Origin: Mercenaria mercenaria
Lineage: Eukaryota > Mollusca > Bivalvia > Venerida > Veneridae
NCBI RefSeq assembly: GCF_021730395.1
Contig: NC_069370.1
Coordinates: 72,805,501 to 72,869,500 of the forward strand
Reading direction: 5' to 3'
DNA length: 64,000 nucleotides
The translations under genes and the position numbers were made by a program. Position 1 is the stretch's first letter. Each line of letters starts with the position of its first letter. Positions 24,901 through 37,299 of this stretch are shown piece by piece. A model generated the notes under the pieces. That model was not told where the DNA came from, searched no databases, and saw only the letters and a program-made list of their open reading frames with translations.

Positions 24901-27248
24901 CCAGTCACAATACGCGCGAAGATTTTACTTCAAGATATCTGGCAACAGAAATATGACTGGTATGTGCCACTTCCGGAAGCTCTGCAACAGAGATGGAATG
25001 AGTTATCAAATGACTTTAATACAGTTTCAAGTTACAAGTTTCAGCGTTATTACTTCTCGCCAAACGACATATCTGACACAGCAGACGACATACACAATGT
25101 TGACGTCCACACTACACTGCACGTGTTTGCTGATGCCAGTCTACGAGCATATGGAGCAGTAGCCTACCTATGTAGAGGAAACCAGTCTGCATTTGTTATG
25201 TCAAAGACCCGAGTCGCACCTCTTAAGGAACTTACATTACCCAAGCTAGAACTGATGGCAGCAGTCATTGCTGCGCGTCTCGCAAATCACATCTTACAGT
25301 CAATTACTACCGAATCTGTACATTTATGGTCGGACAGTCAAATCGTCTTACATTGGTTAGATACCTCAAAACAGCTAAAGAGATTTGTCCAAAACAGAGT
25401 ATGTGAGATACACGAACTAACAGACAACCGGAAGTGGAAATATTGTCCAACTAATGACAATCCCGCTGACCTGCTTACACGTGGCGTAACGTCTTTAGAG
25501 TATTTAAAAAGTATACTTTGGATGAAAGGTCCTTCATGGTTACATGACCATTACAGATGGCCAAAGTGGGAGAAAACCGACAATACCGTGTTAACGACAA
25601 CAGCAAAACTGCAATACAATAACAACAGCTGTAACATACAAACATGCTCTTCATCAGAAAACACCATCGTGGGAATTAATGGAATTCATAACATAATGGA
25701 TGTCAACAGATTCAGTAACTACAGGAAGTTGCTGCGAGTCACAGCATACGTTATGCGATTCATTGACAAGTGCAGATCACCAAGATGCTCAGCCAACCTT
25801 GAACTACTCACCGTTCACGAATTACAGCACGCGGAAATAATGTGGATCAGAAGCTGTCAGAGTGTAACATTCCATAATGAAATAGATAATATGGACTCCA
25901 AAGGGACTCGATTACCTTTAGTCAGACAGCTACGACTATTCAAAGATGACACAGGAATTATTCGAAGTGGCGGGGATCCAAATGCACCACTCGATATGTT
26001 GACCAAATTTCCCTATCTTCTTCCGGCTAAACACCCCTTCACACGACTACTCATTCAAGATGCACATGAGAGTCAACTACATGCTGGGATTAGTACTACC
26101 ATCACCCATTTACGTCAGAAATTCTGGATACCAGCGATCCGCCAGGCTGTGCATTGCGTAATCCGGAAGTGTGTTACATGCCGCAAGGTTACCGGGAAAC
26201 AGTATACAGCACCTGACCCACCACCGCTACCAAAGAATAGAGTAGAAGACACACCGCCATTCACTGTCACAGGAGTTGATTTCACTGGGGCATTGTATGT
26301 AAGAAAGTACGACGGAAGTAAGTCGAAAGCTTATGTTTGTCTTTTCACGTGTGCTTCTACTAGGGCTGTCCACCTTGAATTAGTACATGATCTATCAGAG
26401 GAATCCTTCATGGCGGCATTTAGACGATTCACCAGCCGGAAGTCACTCCCACGCATCATGATTTCAGACAACGCCACGAAGTTCAACGCTGCGGCACGCA
26501 ATATAAGAGAACTGACGCAACCCAGAACTGTTCGTTAAACCCTCAACAACGGAGGAACTGAGTGGAGATTCATACCTAAACGAGCTCCATGGTTTGGTGG
26601 TTGGTGGGAACGGCTAATTGGACTTACTAAAACCACCATAAAGAAAGTTCTAGGTCGTTCATTTGTCACCTTCCAGACACTACAAACGTTGGTTACAGAA
26701 ACAGAAACCATTATGAATGACAGACCATTCACATATGTCTCATCTGATTGTACCGACCTACAACCCCTGACGCCAGCCCATCTACTTTACGGTCGGAGAG
26801 TTAGTTCCCTTCCATACCATGAGATTGCAGAAAATGTAGAAACCGACATTAATTTAGGTAACTATACAGGAATCACGAAGCGCGCCAAAGTACAAGCGAA
26901 TCTGATTCGCCACTTCCGGGATAGATTGGGCCACGAGTACCTTACCAGTTTGCGAGAACATCATCAGAAGACAGGTAACAACAAACAGACGATCAAAGTT
27001 GGTGATGTCGTACAAATTCAGGATGACGCTCCGAGAAACCAATGGAAGCTTAAAATTATCACAGACCTAATCACCGGAAATGATGGCCTGACACGAGCAG
27101 TGATGTTGCCTACCAAGAACGGACATGTGACTTCAAGACCTATTGTGAAGTTGTATCCATTAGAATTAATTTCACACGATGAACCATAACGTTATATCAA
27201 GGACATTTCACACAATTAAACAATTTAAACTTTTTGCGGCCCGTAGAA

Positions 27249-27400
27249 TGTTGGAAAGTCTAGGCGTTCGTTATGGCGCGTTCCTGCAGCAGACGACTTA
27301 CCGGCGCGTCGACGTACGTTACGTCATTGTATTGATTTGTATCACTTCCGCTAATAAAGAGAGCAAACACACAACGCATTATTCTTAAATTCTCCAGACA
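27249..27400 (+). repeat. 3' LTR of BEL/Pao element
   Basis: Partner of 21752-21902, same TG...CA ends. The bases just upstream are only moderately purine-rich, so the polypurine tract is not obvious. Confidence 0.9.
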
Positions 27401-27455
27401 GCATTCTATCGAAATCGGCATCTTCCTATCGCATTCTATGTAAAAATGGTAAGAA
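27401..27455 (+). repeat. 55 bp direct repeat right of LTR element
   Basis: Second copy of the 55 bp segment at 21697-21751, with one visible difference, abutting the 3' LTR. Both copies contain an internal partial repeat of GCATTCTAT. Confidence 0.85.
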
Positions 27456-28212
27456 TCTAATGTTTTGAAAAGAGAAATTGAAAGAAGCGAAAAGGAGTAA
27501 ATTTAGCGGGTTGTATTTAGCGAATTGCACTTTTCTTATATAAAAGTTAACACCCCCTTTCCTTTTAGTTTTTCTAAAGTAGCGATATAGTGCTTTATGG
27601 GAATATAAGTCTCTGAAAATCTGATATGGTAGAAAATGTCGAAAACCCGTTTTAAAGTGAGTGAATTTTATATAAAATAAAAAAACAGCCGGATTTAGTG
27701 GTGTTCAGTCTATAGGTTACTTTGACATCTAACCTTCGGTTTTCCCGTATTATATACTTAATTAAAGATGATAAATCAGTTGGAATATAGTTTGAGGTTC
27801 GGACGTTTTGTCTAGTAATATAACCAGCCTAATACTGACTTACATATTTTCTAAATAAAAATATAGCTATCACTAAACGCGACTCACTAATTCATTGAAA
27901 CAGTTCTAACGATAATAAATGATACTCACTGTATCAATCTGAATACTACTCACTGTAAATGTTACGTTCAGTATAGGAGATAATTTTTTCAAGACAAAGC
28001 TTCTGTTTTGTGCATTTCGATCAATTTATTTTATCTATTATTGTACTATACCACAAGGAATTCTCTTCACTGGCTTTCATTATTGAAAATGTGAAAATGA
28101 GATACCAAAAGTCTTCTTTTATACAACTTTATTCTATGGTTCTTCTGTGTGTTCTTTCACTTTGTATAGTTAGACTGAACGTCCTAATGGAGTCAAAGTT
28201 AGTTCCTTAAAA
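27456..28212. other. No gene recognised
   Basis: AT-rich sequence with a short repeated phrase near 27922-27958 (ATACTCACTGTATCAATCTG and ACTACTCACTGTAAATG). No coding or repeat boundary is otherwise supported. Confidence 0.4.
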
Positions 28213-28403
28213 TTAAGGTGATGGACCCGTAATGACAATCGGAAATTTCCTTGGGTCTACGTATCTTTCGTACGCGATTTCGGCATCCTTCGGCCATAAC
28301 GGCAAACGATTTTTCAAAAGGACCAAAGAGTGCCGAAATCGCATACGGAGAATGCGCAAGCGAACGGAAATTACCGAGTGTCATTACGGGTCCACTAACT
28401 TAA
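28213..28403. mobile_element. Short palindromic MITE
   Basis: The ends are inverted: TTAAGGTGATGGACCCGTAA at the left against TTACGGGTCCACTAACTTAA at the right. The similarity continues inward through TCGGAAATTTCC / GGAAATTACCGA and CGCGATTTCGGCAT / TGCCGAAATCGCAT, so nearly the whole 191 bp folds back on itself. The CGCGATTTCGGCA string also occurs near 59519. The target duplication is not clear. The open frames here are artefacts of the palindrome. Confidence 0.7.
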
Positions 28404-31400
28404 TGAATCAAAGCCTTGAAATGTCTGATGGTTGCGGGTTTTTTTTTTTTTTTGTTGTTTTTTTGGTAGATTTATTTTCTGTTTAAATGCCAGTCTATGA
28501 ATATACATGGATGAGAAACAAATACAAATTTAATGTGCCTCATATCTAAGATGAACTCTGCCTGACCCAGCTTGTGATGTAACCATGGGCTGGAATACTT
28601 TATCATTGATAGATCTTATATAATCTAAATGGTCAGTGCCAGTGGATACAGGTTGAATAAGAACTGCTTGGTCATTGATAATTCATCCGCATTGTTCACG
28701 AATGGGACTATTTTGTGTAGCACATGAACACCTTTTGGATGTGATTTGGAATCAAATAAAGATGCTATGATTGTCAGAAATACACTTTAACTTTGGTAGC
28801 GGGACAAACCCGCAACCAAAAATGAAAAGAAGCGGAATTTATGTTATTGTCTTAGTACTAAAATGTGACAAAATACGTGTAAATAGGATGGGACACTTTT
28901 TCGTATATATGTCAGTAAGGATTACGGCACTTCTTATGTTCACCTATCTGTCACTGTATAAAGTCACTTAAGTTGAATGCCTTCTTATGGCCTCTTACGT
29001 TATATTCTTAAATGTTAAAATTTGAACAAAAGTACAAAAACTGTAATATATTTATCATTATTCAGGAGAGACTATTATCATTTTGGTAGTTCTATTTTCA
29101 CATTGCGATTATTTAATGTAAATGTTTTATAACATTTGTATATATTTCTTTTCCTTTTTCCTTTAGAAATATTATGACACTGTTTTTACCCTATCTTCCG
29201 TAACCGTCGAACCCCTTGCGGGGACGTAGACGTTTTGCGCGTCAAAATCATAAGAGAAAGAATATAGTGATAAAAAAATTAGAGTAGAAGAAACTGAAAA
29301 ATAACTTTGGTGAAATAAAAAGGTTAAAACTTGAGTTAGCAGGATAACTAGGGCGAGACATGTTCAAGGCTGCAAACTGCGGCACTGAACTGCTCTAGGG
29401 TAGGAAGGTGGGCGTGTCGAACGGTCAAAGGCTCTACAGTTTTCATTTCCGTTAGAGTTCTGAGAAATAAAGAATTCTTGTAAAATATATTGTATCATAA
29501 AAAAACTAAACAATATTGGAAGACGATTTTGATCTCGTCTGCAACATGGTGTGGTAAATATATTTAAGGGAAAGGACAACCGTAAGCTAATTACCTTATG
29601 TCCAATTCCCTTGTCACGCTGTATATTATTCATGTACTGACTTACAAATAAAATATGTTATAAACCAACTTATTTTAGGCTGAGGTAACGTTCATATATT
29701 TTCAAAACCCGGATAGAAAACAAATACAAAAGCTCTCCTTTTAGTTCTGAAAAATCTAGACTATATAATTTTAATTACAATGTGTTTGAAGTTCTAACAT
29801 GAGAATCTACTTTACCTATCTTCAATGCCTCGGTCGCAAGAGACTAAAATACTTCAAATCAATGTTGTCATGAATAAACCTTATTTTCTGAACTACGCCT
29901 AACAGAAAAAATGAAAATGGCTAATTTTGTAAACATAATTAAGTTTGGGCAAAATGAAAAGACATTTTTTGCGGATAATTTATACCTGTCTCAACGCTGT
30001 AATTATGCTTCCTGAAAAAAAAACTCTTTCTCGTATTTAGTCCATCTTTTGGTAAAATTGCCCGAAGACGACTTTAATGGTCATACATTTTTTTTGATAT
30101 CGAAATACCCATAGTAAGATGGATATTATTTCATTGTATTCACGTCGCTTTTAGATAAATCTTACCATGCTTAAGTTTATATCATACATGCATCTCATTT
30201 ACAATTAATGCCAAAGTCCTTGAATTTAGCATTATCTTGCGTCAGGCGTTCATCAACAATATATTATATAATGTTATATTCCTAAAGCCTTTGATAAATG
30301 GCACATTTTTTGAAAGCGAAACCCAGCAGTGGTGTAAATAAAATAGAGCTTTAGGGTTTATTCAAATATATTCCACTGAGCTATAAACCCACCGGGGACA
30401 TATATACATAACATAAAATAGAAAGTGAAGAGGAAACAAACATGGTAAGAAATTCAGTGCAAATATTGTGACAGTGACAGAAACATCATTGAGGAGTTTA
30501 AACCGTTTATTGATGCGCACCGAACCTCATTGTTCCTAATAGGGGGCGGAATTATTTTGATCTAATGTTTATTCTCTTAGTAAAATACATCTGATATTGA
30601 CATAGATTATCATATACGTTCAGTGTAATAATACTTCAAACAACGAAATAAAAAGTATTTAAAAAAAATAGCAACATAAGAATGTTAGAAAATGCTTATG
30701 ACAATTTTATAGTTCTTCAAATATGACGAACTCCGGCTGCAGTTGCCGTTAATATAAGGTTTTGAAAACGTTATAGTAAATAGACTTCAATCATTTAATT
30801 CACTTTTAGTTTACACTTTGACAATCCCAATGAAAATGTTTGGCATTTAGTTAACTTAATGTCTGTGCTCACGCAAAAATCAAATGTATTAGTCTGGAGA
30901 CCTTATGTTATTATCAAAGTGGCCAAAAAGTAAGCGAAAAATGGTAATTCAAAGAAATGCGTATCTCCAAAAACATCTTCAGATGTCAAAATGCAAACAT
31001 ATGTGTACGGTTATTAAAGAGACTTGCTCTTATCTAGCTGTAGTATTGACAGAAATGGAAGTAATTGATAATTACAGTACGACCGAGGAAATTGTGGCTT
31101 GCAGCATTTCATAAGTGGTATAGTATGAATATATTGATTCCTGTAAATCATGAAACTGATAATTGTATGCAAGGACGTCAACTGTGAAGTAACTTCGTCA
31201 ACTTAACAACATGCGAAGGAAGCAATTTTAGAGACCGTAAGTTTGCACTCACCGGAATATGAAATCATATTTTCGTTTTAGGATTATTAAGTCTAAGCCT
31301 TTTGTTAATACACCTTTTATAAATAAAAACATTTCTTCTTAAACATCGATTCTCAATAATACCAGACATCTGTTGAAATAAATGTCAATAAAAACGGTTG

Positions 31401-31457
31401 GAATACAGACAGTCAGCTATACACAGGTTGATCAGGTATATATTTACTGAAGTTTTC
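28404..31457. other. No gene recognised
   Basis: Three kilobases of AT-rich DNA with a T run at 28439-28452. Short open frames such as 28771-28971, 29364-29633 (minus) and 30905-31114 show no domain, no good splice context and no similarity I recognise. No terminal or tandem repeat stood out. Confidence 0.45.
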
Positions 31458-31518
31458 ATGTTCCGATTGGAACATGCCACGTGCATAACAAATAGATTCC
31501 ATGTTCCGATTGGAACAT
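31458..31518. repeat. Paired ATGTTCC-GATT-GGAACAT inverted repeats
   Basis: The same 18 bp inverted repeat (7 bp arms, 4 bp spacer) occurs at 31458-31475 and 31501-31518, 43 bp start to start, within a small direct duplication that also repeats AACAAATAGATTCC. It could be a protein-binding pair or a minisatellite seed. Nothing in the context ties it to a gene. Confidence 0.5.
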
Positions 31519-31678
31519 ACAAACAAATAGATTCCTTAGAATGCCAAGATGAAGAACACAGTAGCTGTCACTTGTGAATCAAGGGGACACGGAAAAAGTT
31601 TGTCTGATGCACTGTCACAAATATTTTTGTTTTCTGCTGGCAATGTCACATTTTGCATAAAGTAATCAAACAGAAAAG

Positions 31679-31730
31679 GTGTTTGTTTGTTTGTTTGTTT
31701 TGGGTTTAACGCCGTTTTTCAACAATATTT
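31679..31730 (-). mobile_element. Antisense 3' end of SINE
   Basis: Read on the minus strand: CTGAAATATTGTTGAAAAAC, GGCGTTAAACCCAAAACAAA, then CAAA repeats. This is the 3' end of the SINE family seen at 9436-9686, better preserved here. The 5' part is missing, a common 5' truncation. Confidence 0.7.
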
Positions 31731-33044
31731 CAGAAAAAGTGGAAAACATCAGGTCGCCCAACACGACATACACGAAAATGTTGCAGGTTCAGCTCAGTTT
31801 GGTTGAGTCTATTCATAAACTGTAGTGGAAATGCAAGTTACCGTCCAAGCCTTCTAGCTCCGGCCTGGTTGAGCAGTATTTATACGGTGGTGCACACGGA
31901 ACCTTCAATGATACACAGAGTGCAATTCCAAAGCTGCGTATGATCCCCAGTTAAATTAATGGTTTTGCCCTGAACTAGGAAACAATGAACAGACCCAAAC
32001 AAATTGGAAAGTTGTGTTTCCGAGATCTGTCACAAGTATATCCTTATTATCAGTATGACACCATCGACTAATGAACACCTTTCTATATTTGCAAGTATGA
32101 TTATTCTCAGGTACTAAGTAAATAAACTCAGTATAAGAAAAATATTTCATTCTTCTTTGTAGTGTAACTTTTTATAAAATTTTCAAATTTCGTTTAGATT
32201 AAAACACACACGGATAAAAGCTGCAAAATTAATCTATTACAGTAAAATATTTTCCCTATCATTTGGGGAAGGCGGGTTTACCTGCTACTAATGTTATAAC
32301 TGATCATCTGACAATCATATAGTCTTTATTTTATTCCAAATCACAACAAAACGATGTTCATGCGCAACACAATATACATGTAGTTCAATCCATAAACATT
32401 TAGGATGAGTTATCAATGAACAAGCGGTCCTAATTTAGCCTGTGTCTATTCACATTGGCCAGGTATTAAAAGACAAGATATTCCAGCTCATAGTTACATC
32501 ACTGCTTTCCAGCTGGCCTTTTAGATAACTTCATCTCAGTCATATGGACTTCATCTTAGATTCAAGGCGCAGTTGTATTTGTTTCCCTTACATGTATTTT
32601 AATAGTTTGGCATTTGCTTTGTTATAAATAGTGTTATAAAAGGATCAGAAGTATATTATTTATAGTGCAAATTATAAGTAAGAAATTTATAAAGTAAAGG
32701 TGGGGGATGTCATTATTTTAAGGTTTGCTTTTGATTTGCATATAAACTGCTTGTTGCTTTTGTTTTTATAAAGTTACATTTCGTACAGGAGACATAACAT
32801 TTTGCTAGACAAAATATGACTTCATACATTCTCTGCTTTATCCTGGTTGTTAATAAATGGCACTGAGGTACACAATCGTGCCATAAAACAGAGCATAAAT
32901 GTAATAAAACCTGCACCCACGAGATGTCTGAAGGCTGATTGATAAATTCTAGTTGTTGCTCAAAACATGCTTGAAGACTTCGAGAACATTCTTACAATAT
33001 TGTTTAGAGGAGCCCGTTAGCAACGTTATTTTATTGCTTATAGA
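31731..33044. other. No gene; fragment of dispersed hairpin repeat
   Basis: Around 31785-31880 a worn copy of the dispersed repeat appears (CAGCTCAGTTTGGTTGAGTC, then CTAGCTCCGGCC). The rest is AT-rich with no supported coding region. Confidence 0.4.
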
Positions 33045-33803
33045 ATTGAGTAGAATGAAATTATCAGTAAAGCAGCTGTCGTCTTCGATATTTATAATGT
33101 CTCTAACAGTGAAAATATCCATAGTCTGGTATATGTCAGACTAATATAGAAAATTATCTGAAATATAAGTTAATCAAACGAAATAGCCCATTAATCTTTC
33201 CACAGATGTCCACTTTTCTTCAACGTTTCATATCTTTGAACTTTGATAGATGTTTTCTCACAGACTAGAATTGATAGTTGTGTCTGCTTGATTAAACTAC
33301 AAAAAAAACATGGCTAAACCTAATTGAAGGAAACGACTAGACATATGAAAAGACAATAAAATCTGTCAGAAGATCCTTTGGAAGCATAGAGCGCAACCAA
33401 GCAAAGTACAATGTAATAGCAGACTCGGTTTGATTGAGTCTGTTCATGAGAGCTAGGTAGCGGAAAGTGCAAGGCCCCTCACGCCCCCTAGCACCGGTTT
33501 AAGCGGAACTCTATTGCCCCTGACCATTGAATTTGACCGCATGACCCCAAAGACCTTCATGTGTCATTGATCATATCAAGATACAGGGAAGCTGGTCGGA
33601 TAAAATTGTATATTTTACCGAGCTAAAATGTACATTATAATTATCAAGTGTTACATGTATGTTTATCATTTCATCCAGGCAGTGTAATTTCTGATTTGAG
33701 AAAGTGTTAACCGTTTTCACATAAGGCATAACTTGAACTGGGTTGACCAATTTACATGCACAGATTTTACTTTCTCCTTCAGACAGAACTATGTTTTATC
33801 TTA

Positions 33804-34014
33804 TACCCCAGTCACACATACGGCGCGGATAGCTACGTCTAGCCACGGATAGAAACGTAGTAATCCGTACCGATCCGTACCTGAGCCGTACGGACTGATA
33901 CGGATTACTACTTTAAACATGTTAAAGTAAGGCTCGGGTACGGATCGATACGGATTACTACGTTCCTATCCTTGGCTAGACGTAGCTATCCGCGCCGCAT
34001 GTGCGACTGGGGTA
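33804..34014. mobile_element. PIF/Harbinger-like palindromic MITE
   Basis: A 211 bp fold-back element with ends TACCCCAGTCACACATACGG and CCGCATGTGCGACTGGGGTA. It continues inward as GATAGCTACGTCTAGCCA, GATAGAAACGTAGTAATCCG and CCGATCCGTACC with their reverse complements. It is flanked by TTA on both sides (33801-33803 and 34015-34017), the 3 bp TWA target duplication used by PIF/Harbinger elements. Copy A of the segmental duplication lacks it between the matching blocks, so it arrived after the duplication. Confidence 0.85.
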
Positions 34015-34565
34015 TTAAGCACAGGTTATTGTATTTTAATATACTTCATGGAAAACACATCAACTTCAAAAACGTGATGCCGACTGTGTTCTTAGAAAGC
34101 AGTGAACAGTTTTCTGTTGTAAGCGTCGAACTGGCAAGAGTCAAAGTAACAAATAGAAGCAGTTTATAGATTGAATCCAATTTTGTTTTACTTTATTAAC
34201 ATAATAACATATGCTAGAATAAAGTTTTGAGTTTCACATTCTTTAAGTAGCTGTGACCTTGAAAGTATGGCGTAGTCCCTAGAGATACAAGTACATGCCT
34301 TCGTTGAGCTTGTTTATTTTGATAAGGTCCCCAGGAAAATTAAAATTGTAAAAAAGTGATATGGATGACATATGCTTTTGAGCTTATTTTTTACAAGGTT
34401 ATTAAAGTAAAAAGAAGCGTAGCAGTTGATGTTATTATTTTAAAGTAATTTTCCACAGCGATCTAATATAAGGAAATTGAGGATATTCTGTCATCAGATT
34501 TCGCGACCGGGAGAACAGAAACTCGGAGCCTTGCAAATTAAAAACAAGATGTTAAACATATACTG

Positions 34566-34799
34566 TTGATGGTACGTAATGAAATATTTATAATCATGTT
34601 ATCACTACAATATTTTGCATTTCAGGTACGTGGTTACAGACAATTTTGCCAAGTTTTGGAATTCAAGAAGGCGACTGCGGTCCGTGAAAACTGTATATTA
34701 CGTTTTACAAATAAGGTAGACAGTAGAAATGTTAAATACAAAAGTAATGAACATTGTTACGACAGAAATTGCTCTTCACGATTGAGTTGCTTAAAATGA
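34566..34799 (+). other. Possible exon, unrecognised
   Basis: Within this 77-codon frame an acceptor-like TTTTGCATTTCAG (ending 34625) precedes an open stretch that reaches AATAAG then GTAGAC (34718). The segment lies in a part of copy B with no match in copy A. No domain is recognisable. It may be a stray splice-like context. Confidence 0.12.
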
Positions 34800-36525
34800 T
34801 TCAGAGTCAGACATAATAAATGTGACATATTTCTGTTATGATGCCCGTTCAAGGAGCATATAGACAAAAAGGTGTTATATTGCCGAACTTCTAGACTGGA
34901 AATCCATCTTCCGGCTCCGACAACAAGCTTCCTCTCACATGAAATTTATGAAAACTATTCTGGAAACACTGGTATAATACTATATCTATATACAAGGGTG
35001 AATCAGAATCATCAAAAAAAATGACATGAAAAAAAACAAGAAGATAGTTCTTCGTCAAGAACAAACCGTATATTGAGGGTAGTTTGCTCCCGGAAACAGC
35101 ACTGTGTGGCGTATAAGAGATCAGGGGCGGTTACATTTCTTTCTTTTGAATAGACCCATTTAAATATTCCATTCAGAATTAAAACAGAGAATTCAACAAT
35201 AACGTTTCACGCGACGCAATTAATTCATGAAACGATTTTCATGTCCGGATGCCGAGTTCTCTACGTTTTCCCAATAAAGGGTTTATCAAAACGGCAATGT
35301 TACTTGCCTTCTGATTAAGTTCTGAATATAAAATATGATATTCAACAAATTGAGACATTACATATATATTTCCAATTGTCATGTTAAACAGCTTGAAATG
35401 TGCGTATCTCTTTAATCATGGGAAAATATCACAAAAGTAAAGTACATTACCTTATGCATTTATTCCGCCATATTATGGTTAAGGAAAGAAGACAGCTCAA
35501 GTTTGCAACGTGTTTCATATGAAGATACTTCTTCGGGCAAACATACAAGTATCAATCATATTATGATCCATAAGTTTTTATTTTATATACAGCTGTGAGA
35601 AGTTACATTAAATTCTACATTGCAGAAACATTTTCATTTGCAAAAAAATACTCTCAGAATTGTGATTATCCCATAGACTCCCATAATGAAAACTTTAGTG
35701 AGATCCAATTTTATCTAATAGTGGGGCGGGAATTCCAAAAAATAGTGCAAATGACGATACAAGCATGAAACTTTCAGGAAATAATAACTAGACCATAGGA
35801 ACTTCAAAAGTGAAGTGGGCCCTTAAATATCTCTGCTCAATCAAGATGGCCGCCATTTTCAAAATGACCACCTAAAATTAATCTACAAGAATACATAAGA
35901 TTGAAATAAAGTTACCAGGGGGGCCCTTCTTGCATTTATATTTGCCTAATGTGCCTTTAATTCTTTGAGAACTCCCAACAGTAAATATTTTAATTATTTC
36001 AGGTAATGTAAACAAGATGGTGGCCATTTTCAAAATGGCCGCCAGTGCTATAACTAGAAATACTAGAAGTATACATATGGTTAATGAACAGATGTCAAAA
36101 TATTAATAATCATCGAGCATTGGCTGAAATAAACGTATGTTGTTAGACTGACAACAATACATACATTTTGTAATTAAATTTATTTGATAATAAATAAATT
36201 ATTTGCAGTGATGATGGCAGTATTCAAAATGGCCGACTGAAGTCCAAATCATAAGTAAAATTTTCATCTAATCTTCATTAATCTGTTTATTAAAGGCCTA
36301 TCAATACATTTCACATTAATTTATTGGTAATATCAATATCATAAGCAGTTTACACAAATGGATAATATTTTTATATGCAAATATATACATATATCTGATA
36401 TCAGATATAATCTGATTAATTTTATTTGATGTTATTTTATGTAGAGGTGCAATATATTTATATATATCTTAATTAGAAGATACCAGATTTGTGTCCATGT
36501 AAATTGTCAAATCTTGAAATTGTTA

Positions 36526-37251
36526 CTAATGAAGAGTTGAGCATGTGATTCTGCTATTCTGATACATTTTACCCTTTAAACGTTGAATTAACCTAACAGT
36601 TACACGAGCATAGCAAAGTGCATTAGTTAAATTCACCCTGAAGCAGCTACAGAGTCTAGAGCCGCATGCTTTTTTCTGACAGCCACACTTCTGAAGTTCT
36701 TGACAAGATGCTGAAACTACAGGCATTGAAAACCAGAACAGTTTTATTTGTATGTTATCTAGACATTCCCAGCCCCATTCCACAACATCTGGCAGAACTT
36801 GTATAGCTGACATTTATTGTGCCCATATTTGTCCAGCCTGATATGCAAAACGCTTTGAATGTTTATGCAACACACCTTGAGTTGGTGGAATCCTATCATA
36901 TGACCTTTGATTCTTGGCAAAAACAGATCAAATCTAGTCTGATTAACATTAACACATGAACTAGATCTGTCATATAAAAATACTACAAACTGGTCAAGAA
37001 TGTCCATATCTTCAATGGTAACGGCCTTAGGTCTGTTGGATAACCTACAAAATAAATTTGTAGCGTCTTCATACACGCACCACGTGTTCCACGCTGACAA
37101 TTTTCCTTTACCGCTGAAAGAAGAAACCGTATCACATCAATGCATGGAAAACCCAACGCTTTTTTATCAAGTTCACGCACAATATCATGTATTGGAATCC
37201 ATCGAAAGTGTTTGCCATGCCCAAATGAGATCCAAAGTTCTTTTAAATTGA
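36526..37251 (-). pseudogene. CXC-type protein fragment, left arm
   Basis: Read outward from the palindrome centre, the frames give KELWISFGHGKHFRW, IPIHDIV, the block around RGTRGACMKTL in a shifted frame, VNVNQTRFDLF, then LPDVVEWGWECL and a cysteine-rich end (CQELQKCGCQKKACGSRLCSC). The last part resembles a tesmin/TSO1-like CXC repeat, a DNA-binding motif. I recall similar strings in many unnamed invertebrate and fish proteins but not a family name. The frame is broken several times, so it is a pseudogene. It is the mirror copy of 37300-37980. Confidence 0.5.
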
Positions 37252-37299
37252 GTTTACTAAAGCAGGGAATAGCTAGAACAACAATCTCTGTGTCAGTAC

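Larger units (their letters stand above)
21752..27400 (+). mobile_element. BEL/Pao LTR retrotransposon, broken fossil
   Basis: About 5.65 kb, + strand. Short LTRs of 151-152 bp (21752-21902 and 27249-27400) begin TG and end CA. They differ at about seven places by eye, so the insertion is not recent but not ancient. TGGTGCCGTGACAC just after the left LTR is the primer-binding site typical of the family. Parts in order, with approximate positions: Pao-type gag with an FSG..DW..F motif at 22.3-22.5 kb; CCHC-type zinc knuckles at 22.95-23.15 kb; an A17-like aspartic protease at 23.3-23.4 kb; reverse transcriptase at 24.0-24.6 kb with a YVD-type box; RNase H at 25.1-25.5 kb; an integrase HHCC zinc region and catalytic core at 26.05-26.7 kb; and the DUF5641-like C-terminal domain at 27.0-27.2 kb. 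The usual single reading frame is interrupted by about three or four breaks, so the copy is inactive. No envelope gene is seen. It interrupts no recognisable gene. Confidence 0.95.
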
